From assembly GCF_041583835.1 (NCBI RefSeq), contig NZ_JBFHFC010000003.1:109351-173350 (forward strand): a DNA stretch of 64,000 nucleotides, in the 5' to 3' direction. This document shows positions 55,281 to 64,000 of this stretch, one piece after another. How positions within the stretch are numbered: the first letter of the stretch is position 1; each line of letters starts with the position of its first letter. The position numbers were made by a program, and so were the translations under genes. The DNA is from Thiomicrorhabdus sp041583835 (lineage in GTDB: Bacteria > Pseudomonadota > Gammaproteobacteria > Thiomicrospirales > Thiomicrospiraceae). Below the pieces are notes generated by a model. The model worked only from the letters and a program-made list of their open reading frames with translations, was not told the DNA's origin and did not search any database.

Positions 55281-55847
55281 TCAGGATAACAATTGATGAG
55301 TTGAATTAACATTGAACGCATGAGTCAAAGGTTTATTCCACTCCCGGATCAATGACTTTTCCTCTTTCAACCACCCTCGAATGGAGCGGTTACTATGGTT
55401 CAAATATTCGGATAACGAATCTAATTTATTCACGCTCACGGAAAGGTGGGCGAACTCCAGCTTTTCCTGTTTTGACAGCACGGCGGTTTGATCACCTGAA
55501 ACTTCCCCCATCAAGCCCGGATAGTCGCAATCCAGTGCCAAACAATCCACCGGCCAGGTAATCCAGCGCTCAATATTGTGCTCCACGCCAAAAGACAAAG
55601 CTGCTTCCAATCCTGCTAAAGGACCATAATAGCCTTCGCGAAGATCGGAGATCACCGGAACCCCCAAATTACGATACTGCTCCAAATTACGGTTTGCACT
55701 GATAACAACCTGCACGGGAATGGAAGACCGCTCGATTTCATCCAATACGCATTCAATAAACGGTTTACCGTTATATTGACACCAGCCTTTGTCCCGGCCG
55801 CCCATACGCTTGCCTTCTCCCCCGGCCAAAATCACCAGACCAATCAT
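55281..55847 (-). CDS. mobA: Molybdenum cofactor guanylyltransferase
   Basis: This 188-residue enzyme attaches GMP to molybdopterin to make the bis-MGD cofactor that NasA needs. It has the nucleotide motif LAGGEGKRMGGRDKG at the start and a WPVDCLAL region near residue 80. ATG 55847 overlaps the moeA stop (ATGA). It is the last gene of the nitrate assimilation operon. Confidence 0.92.
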   Translation of the reverse strand: MIGLVILAGGEGKRMGGRDKGWCQYNGKPFIECVLDEIERSSIPVQVVISANRNLEQYRNLGVPVISDLREGYYGPLAGLEAALSFGVEHNIERWITWPVDCLALDCDYPGLMGEVSGDQTAVLSKQEKLEFAHLSVSVNKLDSLSEYLNHSNRSIRGWLKEEKSLIREWNKPLTHAFNVNSTHQLLS

Positions 55848-57073
55848 GAATAACTCCAGAATTCGATCCAATCCCCTGCCTGACAGGATTGTTTAGGATT
55901 GACCCGGATATAACCGTCCGCCCGGGTTAAACAAACCAGTTGGCCGATTTCTCGGGCGTTGAGGATTTCCAACCCTTGATCGGAAATCGCCACTTGCAGC
56001 CACTCCACCCTTTCGGACATATTCTCAAACGGGGTCGTCAGACGCATTTTTTGCGATGGCGACTGCCACCCCTTTAGTCCCGAAAGTTTGTATAAAAAAG
56101 GCTTAACCAGCAACTGAAAGCTCATAAATGCCGCCAAGGGGTTGCCTGGCAGGGCAATGAGTCGAGCGCGTTTCAGTTGCGTCGTTGAAAACGGTTTGGC
56201 GGGTTTCATATTCAATTGCCAAACCTGTGAATTCGGCTGCCTTTTTAAAAAGCTTTTAATCTGGTCTTTTTCCCCTTTCGACGCTCCCCCTATGGTTAAA
56301 ACGACATCGGCCCTATCACCCCAATAAGCGATCTTTTCCCATGTAGCCGCTTCATCATCGGCAAGATGCTCAACCGCAAGCATTTCTACCGGCAACGCTT
56401 GGCACAGGGCAGAGATCAACCAGGAATTGGATTCATAAATTTGTCCGGCGCTTAAATTTTCACCTACGGCAACCAATTCATCCCCTGTGGTTAACAAAAC
56501 CACTTTCATTAAAGACGACACCTTAACTTCCGTCACCCCCACGGAAGCCAACAAAGCCAATTCCCTGGCACCTATTTTCTGCCCCTTTGGCAACAAAAGC
56601 TGTTCCTTGGCAATCTCTGACCCGACTTCGCGAATATGTTGCCCAACCAGAGTTTGTTCCGGCTTTAATAAAAATTCCCGCATATCACCCTGGCTGAGCA
56701 TCCGGCGTTGTACGAAAGATTTTTCAACCGGTAGAATCGCATCCAGATGATCAGGAACCGGAGCGCCGGTCATAATCGCGACCGCCTCGTTCAAACCGTG
56801 CTCACCGACTTCGGTCATGACATCGCCGGCATAGACATGGCGATTTATGCCCAACCATTCTTCATTGCATCTAGTAGCATACGCATAGCCGTCCATGGCG
56901 GCTTGACGCCAAGGCGGCATCTCCATAGGAGAATAAACAGGCTCGGCCAATACCCTGCCCAACGCTTTACTCAAAGCGACGCTTTCGGTTTCCGTATGGG
57001 TTTGTGCCTGAGCCATCAGCCAGTCGAAAACCTCGTCAAATTCCGCTATGGATTCCAAGTTTCTTTTCAACAT
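55844..57073 (-). CDS. moeA: Molybdopterin molybdenumtransferase
   Basis: This 409-residue enzyme inserts molybdate into adenylylated molybdopterin. It shows the MPPWRQAAMDGYA motif, the TTGDELV motif near residue 190, GGASKGEKD and the PGNPLAAFMSF motif. ATG 57073 overlaps the end of the preceding gene, with GGAG nine bases upstream; the frame reaches 57094. It is coupled to mobA by a four-base overlap. Confidence 0.94.
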   Translation of the reverse strand: MLKRNLESIAEFDEVFDWLMAQAQTHTETESVALSKALGRVLAEPVYSPMEMPPWRQAAMDGYAYATRCNEEWLGINRHVYAGDVMTEVGEHGLNEAVAIMTGAPVPDHLDAILPVEKSFVQRRMLSQGDMREFLLKPEQTLVGQHIREVGSEIAKEQLLLPKGQKIGARELALLASVGVTEVKVSSLMKVVLLTTGDELVAVGENLSAGQIYESNSWLISALCQALPVEMLAVEHLADDEAATWEKIAYWGDRADVVLTIGGASKGEKDQIKSFLKRQPNSQVWQLNMKPAKPFSTTQLKRARLIALPGNPLAAFMSFQLLVKPFLYKLSGLKGWQSPSQKMRLTTPFENMSERVEWLQVAISDQGLEILNAREIGQLVCLTRADGYIRVNPKQSCQAGDWIEFWSYS

Positions 57074-58092
57074 TTCAAGCTTCTCCTTTCCCACAGTTCC
57101 CGGGCTTTCCGCACACCTTTTTCATAGGAAATACCCTCCAACAGCATCAGAGCCGCACCGGCCGAACCGATCACGGCATGATATCCATAAGTATCCTCCA
57201 GCTCGCCCTGCCACAGAGCCAACAAGTCCTGCTGCAGCCACTGTTTAGGACGCTCCTGCCTGTCTATCAAAGCACCTGCTGTCAGGTCGGATAACTGAGA
57301 TTTTCCCTTCTCGGTAAAATACAGATGCGTCAAGGCATCCGGGCGTATCTCCGCTTCCCCACCTTCGCCTTTAAACACCAGGTTCTTAGGCGTCTTCATA
57401 CTTTCGGCCACCGCGTGATGCAATTCTTCAACCCCTTTATGGAATATCCCTTGAATAGAAGCCTGCGCATTCAGAGGGTTCAATAATTTCACGGCCGTGT
57501 TGAATACCGTTCTGACGCCCAACTCCGACTTGAGATGCAAAATCTCTTTCAATTTCGGCGACATCACATTCAACGGCAGATAAACCAAGTTCGGTTCTTG
57601 CAATAAATCCCGAGCTTCGTTCAAAGACGCGGCGGATGAAAATCCCAAAGGCTGCAGAAAAGATTCCACATATTGTCGATTTTGGAACTGCCCCATATCG
57701 CCATGCAGCAAAATACGGTACCCGGCTTCGGCCAACAGCTTTATCGACAGCAGAAAATAAGGCGGATAACGCCACTTGCCGGCATAAGCCGACCAATCCA
57801 AATCGATACGGTCTTCGGCCATCCGGTTCATGCCTAAAGACTCGCGCAATTGGCTCACGATGCCGACCAACTCCTCCTGAGATTCACCGTTGGCTCGCAT
57901 CAACAATAGAAAAGCACCCAATTGCTTATCGGTCACGGTTCCCTGCAAAATATGCTGAACAGCACCGCGCGTTTCTTCCACGGTTAAAGAACGACGTGAC
58001 TTCGGCCCTTTACCCAATATCCGTAAATACTCGCTGAAAGGATGATCTTCAGCCGACCCGACCAGAGGTGTTAATCGCGCGGAATCGTTCAT
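57067..58092 (-). CDS. ybiB: YbiB/TrpD2-like glycosyltransferase-family protein
   Basis: This 341-residue protein has the nucleoside phosphorylase / anthranilate phosphoribosyltransferase fold, with an N-terminal helical domain (LRILGKGPKSRRSLTVEE, LLMRANGES). It lacks the full PRPP-binding GTGGD motif; the corresponding stretch reads LLHGDMGQF. Proteins of this TrpD2/YbiB kind bind nucleic acids and are not needed for tryptophan synthesis. Its place between cysG and moeA, overlapping both by a few bases, ties it to the nitrate operon, a placement known in several proteobacteria but not explained. Confidence 0.85.
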   Translation of the reverse strand: MNDSARLTPLVGSAEDHPFSEYLRILGKGPKSRRSLTVEETRGAVQHILQGTVTDKQLGAFLLLMRANGESQEELVGIVSQLRESLGMNRMAEDRIDLDWSAYAGKWRYPPYFLLSIKLLAEAGYRILLHGDMGQFQNRQYVESFLQPLGFSSAASLNEARDLLQEPNLVYLPLNVMSPKLKEILHLKSELGVRTVFNTAVKLLNPLNAQASIQGIFHKGVEELHHAVAESMKTPKNLVFKGEGGEAEIRPDALTHLYFTEKGKSQLSDLTAGALIDRQERPKQWLQQDLLALWQGELEDTYGYHAVIGSAGAALMLLEGISYEKGVRKARELWERRSLKC

Positions 58093-59540
58093 ACTGCAAC
58101 CCGCTGCTTTAAATAATCGTCCCGCCCGGTTGCGGCGGTTTCGGCCTGTTGTTGCAAACTGCGAATTCTTTCCCTGACTTTGATGACATCACCCACCACA
58201 ATTAAAGCCGGAGGCTGAATTTTCTGTTGCTCGATGGTCGACGCCAGATCGGCCAAACTAATCACCGTCACCTTTTGATCCGGACGGGTTCCCTTCTCAA
58301 TAATCGCTGCCGGGGTGTCTGAAGCCATACCGGCGGTTAACAACCCATTCTGAATGTCTTTCGCCTTTTTCACCCCCATATAAAACACCATGGTGTCGCC
58401 GGACTGAGCCAAACGCGCATAATCGATTTCGGCGTCGCCTGACTTCTGATGTCCGGTGACAAAACTGACCGAATGGGCATAATCCCTATGCGTCAAAGGG
58501 AAGTCGGCGTAGGCGGCACAACCCGCCGCCGCAGTTATTCCCGGCACAACAGTGAAAGGCACATTGTGTTCTGCCAACAGTTCCACTTCCTCGGCACCAC
58601 GCCCGAAGATATAAGGGTCGCCGCCTTTTAAGCGCGCCACCTTTTTACCCTGCTGTGCCAGCTCCAACAACATTTGGCTAATACGGTGCTGCGGCACGGC
58701 ATGCCAGCGGTCTTTTTTACCGACGTAAATACGTTCCGCTTCACGGCGCGCCATATCCAGTATTTCCGGTGCCACCAGACGGTCATAGACCACCACGTCG
58801 GCCTGTTGTAATAAACGCAATCCTTTGAATGTCATCAGATCCGGATCTCCCGGACCGGCGCCGATCAAATAGACTTCACCTTGCGAAGACATGCCTTCAT
58901 CTGCTTTTTGTAACGCTTGCTGCAATTGTTTTTCAGCGACCTCGACTTCACCTCTTGCCGCCTGGTCAACAAAACTGCTTTGCAACACATTTTCCCAAAA
59001 AGCTTTGCGGTCGTCAGCTTTGGCAAACGCCGCCTTCACCTTGTCGCGATAACGCCCTACCAGGTCGGTTAAACCGCCGATTCCCGAAGGGATCAAGGTT
59101 TCCAAACGCGCCTTCATCACCCTAGATAAAACGGGCGAGCGTCCTCCGGTCGAAACCGCAATCGTCATCGGAGAACGATCCACGATCGCCGGTAAAATGA
59201 ATTCGCAGTATTCCGTTTGATCCGCCACATTCAATGGAATTTGCGCTTGCTGACAGTAGGCATGAACCGCTTGATTCACCGCTTGATCATCTGTCGCCGC
59301 AATCACGTATTTAGGCTTAGGCAACATTCCCATCCGGTCCGGTGAAAAAGTCTCCTGCAACCAGGTCACTTTGCCCTGCGCCAAATGGTGCTTCATTTCA
59401 TTCTTCAACTCGGGTGCGATTACGGTCACTTCGGCTCCCGCCTGGATGAACAGATCTGCCTTGCGCGCCGCCACGACACCGCCGCCAACGATCAAACAAG
59501 GCTGGTTTTGAATCTTGACGAAAATCGGTAAATAATCCAT
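58089..59540 (-). CDS. cysG: Siroheme synthase CysG
   Basis: This 483-residue trifunctional enzyme makes siroheme for NirB. The N-terminal half (precorrin-2 dehydrogenase / ferrochelatase) has the NAD motif GGGVVAARK and the STGGRSPV stretch. The C-terminal half is uroporphyrinogen III methyltransferase with GAGPGDPDLMTFKG, YDRLV and KGGDPYIFGRG. ATG 59540 follows GGAGG; the frame reaches 59597. It lies between nasA and ybiB. Confidence 0.95.
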   Translation of the reverse strand: MDYLPIFVKIQNQPCLIVGGGVVAARKADLFIQAGAEVTVIAPELKNEMKHHLAQGKVTWLQETFSPDRMGMLPKPKYVIAATDDQAVNQAVHAYCQQAQIPLNVADQTEYCEFILPAIVDRSPMTIAVSTGGRSPVLSRVMKARLETLIPSGIGGLTDLVGRYRDKVKAAFAKADDRKAFWENVLQSSFVDQAARGEVEVAEKQLQQALQKADEGMSSQGEVYLIGAGPGDPDLMTFKGLRLLQQADVVVYDRLVAPEILDMARREAERIYVGKKDRWHAVPQHRISQMLLELAQQGKKVARLKGGDPYIFGRGAEEVELLAEHNVPFTVVPGITAAAGCAAYADFPLTHRDYAHSVSFVTGHQKSGDAEIDYARLAQSGDTMVFYMGVKKAKDIQNGLLTAGMASDTPAAIIEKGTRPDQKVTVISLADLASTIEQQKIQPPALIVVGDVIKVRERIRSLQQQAETAATGRDDYLKQRVAV

Positions 59541-59580
59541 CACTTTTTCCTCCATCCCCGACCTCGTCGGGCGAACGTGA

Positions 59581-62271
59581 TTAATGCAATTCCACATGCA
59601 GTTCTTGGTTTAAAATTTCGGTTAATTCCGGTATGCAGCTTCCGCAATTCGTACCCGCTTTCAAGGCCTGTCCTATCGCTTCGACACTGGTTAAACCTTG
59701 GGAATGAATGGCATCCACCAAAGTATTCAAGCCAACACTGAAACAAGAACAGATCGTTTTTCCTTCGTCTTTGGCACCGGATGCCTGCCCCGCCAGCAGA
59801 TAGAATCTGTCTCGCGCTTCCAGCGTCTGCTTGGCAAACAAGTCGCCCAACCAGTGACGTCCGGGCAAAGCCTGTTGTTCACTGACAAACACCACCAACT
59901 CCAATTGACCGTCTTTCAACCAAGCCATGCGTCTGGTGCCGGTTGCTTCGTCTTGATACTCGATTTTTTCCAAACCGTCTAAATCCTGATCAAAATTTGC
60001 CAGTTTCGACCAGGCCCGGTCATCTTCCAGAAGCTTTTGCCCGGAAAGTTCATAGTGGAAATACGATTTGCCTTTGATTTTGATCCAGTAATCGAAATCC
60101 GACGTTTCCAATTCAGTCCGGCTCAATGCAAATCCCTGCCACTGCACATCGTAAGCCTCAAGCGCGACCGGGCTGTGCTTGGATTCCGGCTGGCCGGACA
60201 AAGGATCGGTCGCCGCTTTCACCAATACATCCGCTCTCGCCTGACTCGCGTATTGCGCCGTCCAGTGCATCGGCACAAACAGACTGCCTTGTCTTTGCCC
60301 TGCATCGACAACCACCCGTCCGACAAAATCGCCGAGATCGTTATGCACTCTTGCCAGGCAACCCTCTGTTACGCCATATGTCTTCGCATCCAACGGATGC
60401 ACTTGAATGAAAGGTTCGTCGATATGCGCCATTAATTTTGCGGTTTTCGCTGTCCGCGTCATGGTGTGCCATTGATCGCGAATACGCCCGGTATTTAAAA
60501 TCAGTGGATAAGTTTCAGAAGTCGGGTTTTGGGGCAGTCTCGGCTGTACCGCGATAAATCTTGCTTTGCGGTTAGGGGTATAGAATTGCCCGTCGGCAAA
60601 CATTCTTTTACAGCCTTTCGGAAACTGTTCATTGATCGGCCAAGCCATTGGACTGAATGCGCCGTACTCTTCATTGGAAATCATTGCCAGGGCAGAAATA
60701 TCAAAGTCGCGTTTACCGTCGTTTTCGAAACCGGACAGCTCAGCATGTTCCCGGAAAATATCCGCCGGAGTCTGATAATCAAAAGCGTCTACGAACCCTA
60801 ATTTTTTCGCGACCTGTGTCAGCATCCACCAATCGGAACGCGCCAATTCGGGCCCGTCGATGAAACGTCTTTGTCGTGAAATTGTTCTATCCGAATTGGT
60901 TACCATGCCGTCCGTTTCTCCCCAGGTTAATGCGGGAAGAAGCACATCCGCGACTTCGGTTGTATCCGTGTTCTGCATGCAATCCGACACCACCACCAAA
61001 CCGCAAGCCTGTAACGCGGCTTTCACCTTGTCCGCTTCCGGCATGGATACGACCGGATTGGTATTGATAATCCAAATAGCCTTGATCTTGCCTTCGGCAA
61101 CCGCCTGAAACATATCTACCGCTTTCAGGCCGTTTTGTTGAGCCATATTTCGTGCTTGCCAAAAACGTGCTACACGGTCGATGTCTTCCGCAGAAGAGAA
61201 ATCCATATGGGCTGCCAGCTGGTTCGCCAGGCCGCCCACTTCGCGCCCGCCCATGGCGTTCGGCTGCCCGGTGATCGAAAAAGGTCCCATACCCGGACGA
61301 CCGATTCGGCCGGTCGCCAAATGGCAGTTAATAATGGCATTGGATTTATCCACGCCGGAAGAAGACTGGTTCACGCCTTGCGAATAAAGCGTCACCATCC
61401 TGTCGAGCTGTACCGTCCATTGAAAAAAGGTTAATAAATCGGCTTCATCCAATTCACAGGTGGTCGCAACCGCCGACAAGGTACCCAATTCAGCTTGTGC
61501 CATCTCGCAGGCTTCTTTAAAGCCTTCGGTATGCTCAGCGATAAAATCGGAATCGACAGAGCCCGAGGCAACCAAATAAGACAAAAGACCGTTGAATAAA
61601 GCGGCATCGGTTCCCGGTTTTAACGGCAAATGTAAATCGGCCAAATCACAGGTCGCGGTACGGCGAGGATCGATAACCACCACTTTCATCTGAGGACGTT
61701 CTTTTTTGGCGGCAACCAAACGCTGGTAAACGATGGGATGAGCCCACGCCGCATTGGAACCCACCAATACTACCAAATCCGCCAATTCCAAATCCTCATA
61801 AGAACAAGGCACGGCGTCGGCACCGAAAGCACGCTTGTAGCCCACGACCGCAGACGCCATACACAGACGGGAGTTGGTATCGATATTCGCCGTACCGATA
61901 AACCCCTTTAGCAGCTTGTTGGCAACATAATAATCTTCGGTCAATAATTGACCGGATACATAAAAAGCCACGGCATCCGGACCATGCTCGGCAATCACCT
62001 TACGAAACCCATCGGCAACGAAAGTAATTGCCTCTTCCCAATCCACCGCTTTACCGTGAACCTGCGGCGCCAGCATGCGCCCTGAAAAGCTGAGCGTCTC
62101 GCCTACCGAAGACCCTTTCACACAGAGCTTGCCGTAATTCGCAGGATGAACCTTATCCCCTAAAGCTTGCCAAACGATTTCATTCGTTTGTGTTTTCGGC
62201 TGCATCTCTATACCGCAACCGACACCGCAATAAGGGCAAGTGGTTTTGACTGGGTTGGTTTGTACACTCAT
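59581..62271 (-). CDS. nasA: Assimilatory nitrate reductase catalytic subunit NasA
   Basis: This 896-residue cytosolic molybdoenzyme reduces nitrate to nitrite. It has an N-terminal [4Fe-4S] site (C12-x2-C15-x3-C19, and Cys near 50) and a bis-MGD domain (VVIDPRRTATCDLADLHL, SQGVNQSSSGVDKSNAI). A molybdopterin-dinucleotide-binding domain follows (about 590-700), then a C-terminal BFD-like [2Fe-2S] domain (CSC near 842 and TNCGSCIPEL near 880). The appended domain is the NasA type. There is no signal peptide. ATG 62271 begins MSVQTNPVKTTCPYCG. No separate NADH-dependent partner (NasB) is in the window, so the electron donor may be ferredoxin or encoded elsewhere. Confidence 0.95.
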   Translation of the reverse strand: MSVQTNPVKTTCPYCGVGCGIEMQPKTQTNEIVWQALGDKVHPANYGKLCVKGSSVGETLSFSGRMLAPQVHGKAVDWEEAITFVADGFRKVIAEHGPDAVAFYVSGQLLTEDYYVANKLLKGFIGTANIDTNSRLCMASAVVGYKRAFGADAVPCSYEDLELADLVVLVGSNAAWAHPIVYQRLVAAKKERPQMKVVVIDPRRTATCDLADLHLPLKPGTDAALFNGLLSYLVASGSVDSDFIAEHTEGFKEACEMAQAELGTLSAVATTCELDEADLLTFFQWTVQLDRMVTLYSQGVNQSSSGVDKSNAIINCHLATGRIGRPGMGPFSITGQPNAMGGREVGGLANQLAAHMDFSSAEDIDRVARFWQARNMAQQNGLKAVDMFQAVAEGKIKAIWIINTNPVVSMPEADKVKAALQACGLVVVSDCMQNTDTTEVADVLLPALTWGETDGMVTNSDRTISRQRRFIDGPELARSDWWMLTQVAKKLGFVDAFDYQTPADIFREHAELSGFENDGKRDFDISALAMISNEEYGAFSPMAWPINEQFPKGCKRMFADGQFYTPNRKARFIAVQPRLPQNPTSETYPLILNTGRIRDQWHTMTRTAKTAKLMAHIDEPFIQVHPLDAKTYGVTEGCLARVHNDLGDFVGRVVVDAGQRQGSLFVPMHWTAQYASQARADVLVKAATDPLSGQPESKHSPVALEAYDVQWQGFALSRTELETSDFDYWIKIKGKSYFHYELSGQKLLEDDRAWSKLANFDQDLDGLEKIEYQDEATGTRRMAWLKDGQLELVVFVSEQQALPGRHWLGDLFAKQTLEARDRFYLLAGQASGAKDEGKTICSCFSVGLNTLVDAIHSQGLTSVEAIGQALKAGTNCGSCIPELTEILNQELHVELH

Positions 62272-62288
62272 CGCTTTCTCCCGGCTGA

Positions 62289-62612
62289 TCACTCAACGCT
62301 CACCCAAACATCGCCGTCTTCGATCTTGGCGTCAAACACCTCAACCGAAAGTTCCGGTTTCTCCAGACACTGGCCGGTTTGTAAATTGAAATGATCCTTA
62401 TACAGCGGTGAAGCCACCACCAATGCCTCGCCCAAGTTGCCAATCATGCCGCGAGACAGAACGTAAGCCTTACCGGCCGGGTCATAGTTATCCAGGGCGT
62501 AGACTTGATCATCCAGATAAAACAAGGCGATCTGGCGACCTTTAACCAAAGCGGCCACACCGGAATTTGCCACCAATTCATTTAATGAACAGACTTTTTC
62601 AAATGCTTTCAT
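62289..62612 (-). CDS. nirD: Nitrite reductase small subunit NirD
   Basis: This 107-residue Rieske-fold protein is the small subunit of NADH-dependent nitrite reductase. As in other NirD proteins the Rieske Cys/His ligands are missing. ATG 62612 (MKAFEKVCSLNEL) follows nirB by 20 bases, and nasA starts 17 bases after its stop. Confidence 0.94.
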   Translation of the reverse strand: MKAFEKVCSLNELVANSGVAALVKGRQIALFYLDDQVYALDNYDPAGKAYVLSRGMIGNLGEALVVASPLYKDHFNLQTGQCLEKPELSVEVFDAKIEDGDVWVSVE

Positions 62613-62632
62613 CTGCAACTTCTCCAATATGC

Positions 62633-64000
62633 TTAAGCGATTTCTCGAATTTCAACGGCGATACCGTCCAGCTTTTCCTGCTCTGTCGCCGGACGGATTT
62701 GGCCGCGCTCCTGAACGAAAAGTTGCGGTGCGGGCGAATCGATATTGACGAAAGAACGGAATCTTTGACGATACTCGGGTTGACTGACCGCTCTCTGCCA
62801 ATCGCATTGGTAAGATTCCCGGATGGAGGCCATTTGGGATTCCAGTTCATCGCCGATGCCCAAACTGTCTTCAATCACCACCTGTTGTAAATAACTCAAA
62901 CCGCCCTCCAGGTTATCCATCCAGGTGGCGGTTCTTTGCAGACGGTCAGCCGTCTTGATATAGAACATCAATAAGCGGTCGACATACCGGAAGACCTCTT
63001 CTTGAGTCAGTTCCGTGGCAAACAGATCTGCATGACGGGGTTTCATACCGCCGTTTCCGCAAACATAAAGATTCCAGCCGCTTTCGGTAGAAATCAAACC
63101 GATGTCCTTGGCTTGAGCCTCTGCACATTCGCGTGTACAGCCCGAAACCCCCATTTTGATTTTGTGCGGTGCGCGCAGCCCCTTATAGCGATTTTCCATA
63201 TCGATCGCCATGGTGACCGAATCGTCCAGACCATAACGGCACCATGTTGAACCGACACAGGATTTCACCGTACGCAAGGCTTTGGCATAAGCCTGTCCGG
63301 ATTCGAAACCGGCATCCAGCAACTTCTGCCAAATGTCCGGTAAATCGTTCATTTGCGCTCCGAAAAGCACAATACGCTGCCCGCCGTTGACTTTGGTGTA
63401 CAGCTTGTATTCCTTCGCGACTTCACCCAAAACAATCAGTTTTTCCGGCGTAATTTCACCGCCCGGCACACGAGGGATGACCGAATAGGTACCGTCTTTC
63501 TGCATATTTCCGAGGTAGTTGTCGTTGGTATCCTGTAACGGGATTTTGTCTTTTTCCAAGGCGTAACTGTTCCACAAAGAAGCAAAGATATTCCCGGAAG
63601 CCTGTTTACAGATATCACAGCCATGTCCTTTGCCGTGACTGTTAAGGAGTTCGTCAAATGTTTTGATTTCTTCGACCTGACAGATATGGAAAAGCTCTTG
63701 GCGGGTATGGGCGAAATGCTCACAGATATCGGTATTGACCTCATGACCGCGCTTCGACAATTCATGATTCAGGACATTGGAAACCAACTGCGCGCAACCG
63801 CCGCAACCTGTTGCCGCCTGAGTGCAGGACTTGATATCGGCCATGGTGCAGCAACCGCCTTCAACCGCTTGGATCACATCGCCCTTGGAGACGTCATAAC
63901 AAGAGCAAAGCTGTGCCGTTTCCGGCAACGCCTCCGGGCCGAACAGACTCGAAGCCTCACCATCACGGCTAGGCAGAATCAGGCTATCCGGGTGCTCCGG
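62633..64000 (-). CDS. nirB: Nitrite reductase large subunit NirB, C-terminal part (cut by window edge)
   Basis: The frame stays open to base 64000, giving 455 C-terminal residues of a protein normally about 850 long. It contains the two BFD-like cysteine modules (LCSCYDV...GCGGCAQLV and CEHF...GCDICK), a ferredoxin-like half domain, and the siroheme/[4Fe-4S] site (SCVGSTWCRYG and GVSGCTRECAEAQ). The missing N-terminal half should carry FAD and NADH domains. The enzyme reduces nitrite to ammonia with six electrons. It is the first gene visible in the nirB-nirD-nasA-cysG-ybiB-moeA-mobA operon; any nitrate transporter or regulator lies to the right. Confidence 0.95.
   Translation of the reverse strand, partial: PEHPDSLILPSRDGEASSLFGPEALPETAQLCSCYDVSKGDVIQAVEGGCCTMADIKSCTQAATGCGGCAQLVSNVLNHELSKRGHEVNTDICEHFAHTRQELFHICQVEEIKTFDELLNSHGKGHGCDICKQASGNIFASLWNSYALEKDKIPLQDTNDNYLGNMQKDGTYSVIPRVPGGEITPEKLIVLGEVAKEYKLYTKVNGGQRIVLFGAQMNDLPDIWQKLLDAGFESGQAYAKALRTVKSCVGSTWCRYGLDDSVTMAIDMENRYKGLRAPHKIKMGVSGCTRECAEAQAKDIGLISTESGWNLYVCGNGGMKPRHADLFATELTQEEVFRYVDRLLMFYIKTADRLQRTATWMDNLEGGLSYLQQVVIEDSLGIGDELESQMASIRESYQCDWQRAVSQPEYRQRFRSFVNIDSPAPQLFVQERGQIRPATEQEKLDGIAVEIREIA

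Noticed and set aside
1..64000. CRISPR arrays, insertion sequences, rRNA genes
   Set aside because: No regularly spaced repeats, transposase-like proteins with terminal repeats, or rRNA sequence were seen anywhere in the window.

Overview
The window is chromosomal DNA of a gammaproteobacterium. The housekeeping order yceF / yceD-rpmF-plsX-fabH-fabD-fabG-acpP-fabF, then pabC-mltG-tmk-holB-tatD, is the gammaproteobacterial arrangement. Cyanase, assimilatory nitrate reduction and Cu(I)/Ag(I) efflux alongside it fit a sulfur-oxidising autotroph of the Hydrogenovibrio / Thiomicrospira / Thiomicrorhabdus type. That placement is inferred from gene content and protein character only; no rRNA or autotrophy gene lies in the window.

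Layout. 1-1590: AT-rich accessory DNA with two unrecognised minus-strand genes and a 3'-end copy of tRNA-His, probably an attachment-site scar. 1588-1940: tRNA Pro-Arg-His operon with a strong stringent-type promoter. 2148-3008: folD. 3102-16977: one long minus-strand block running from yceD through rpmF, plsX and the fatty-acid genes, then pabB, pabC, mltG, tmk, holB, tatD and an ABC exporter. 17184-25344: yceF, a HAD phosphatase, rluC, a long structured rne leader, rne, a low-molecular-weight phosphatase, an unknown lipoprotein and an RluA-type synthase. 25422-28123: an unrecognised pair made of a very acidic repeat protein and a membrane-anchored coiled-coil protein.

28216-35444: a cyanate module. 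Six co-directional genes (binding protein, permease, ATPase, cyanase, rhodanese, CopD-like membrane protein) lie behind a -24/-12 (sigma-54) promoter. A perfect 14-bp inverted repeat lies upstream, and a PAS-PAS-AAA+ sigma-54 activator is transcribed divergently. 35507-42872: signalling, with a 1701-residue pseudokinase-ATPase-GAF-GGDEF protein and a chemoreceptor whose sensor domain appears cytoplasmic. 43096-46791: DMT permease, GT4 glycosyltransferase, LrgAB and a small BFD-like protein.

46881-53692: a copper module. CusCBA (tolC-type channel, RND pump with all three methionines of the CusA triad, adaptor) is preceded by a His/Met/Cys-rich secreted protein. It is followed by a Tat-exported peptide with four EG(K/N)CG motifs, resembling HvfA-type copper-binding RiPP precursors. 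53773-55055: MYG1-like protein and a small membrane protein. 55281-64000: nitrate assimilation operon nirB-nirD-nasA-cysG-ybiB-moeA-mobA, supplying the enzymes plus siroheme and molybdenum cofactor; nirB runs off the right edge.

The most unusual items are the EGKCG peptide without a local modifying enzyme, the sigma-54-controlled cyanate/rhodanese operon with its palindrome, the pseudokinase-cyclase fusion, and the acidic protein carrying repeated DD(I/V/L)D motifs.
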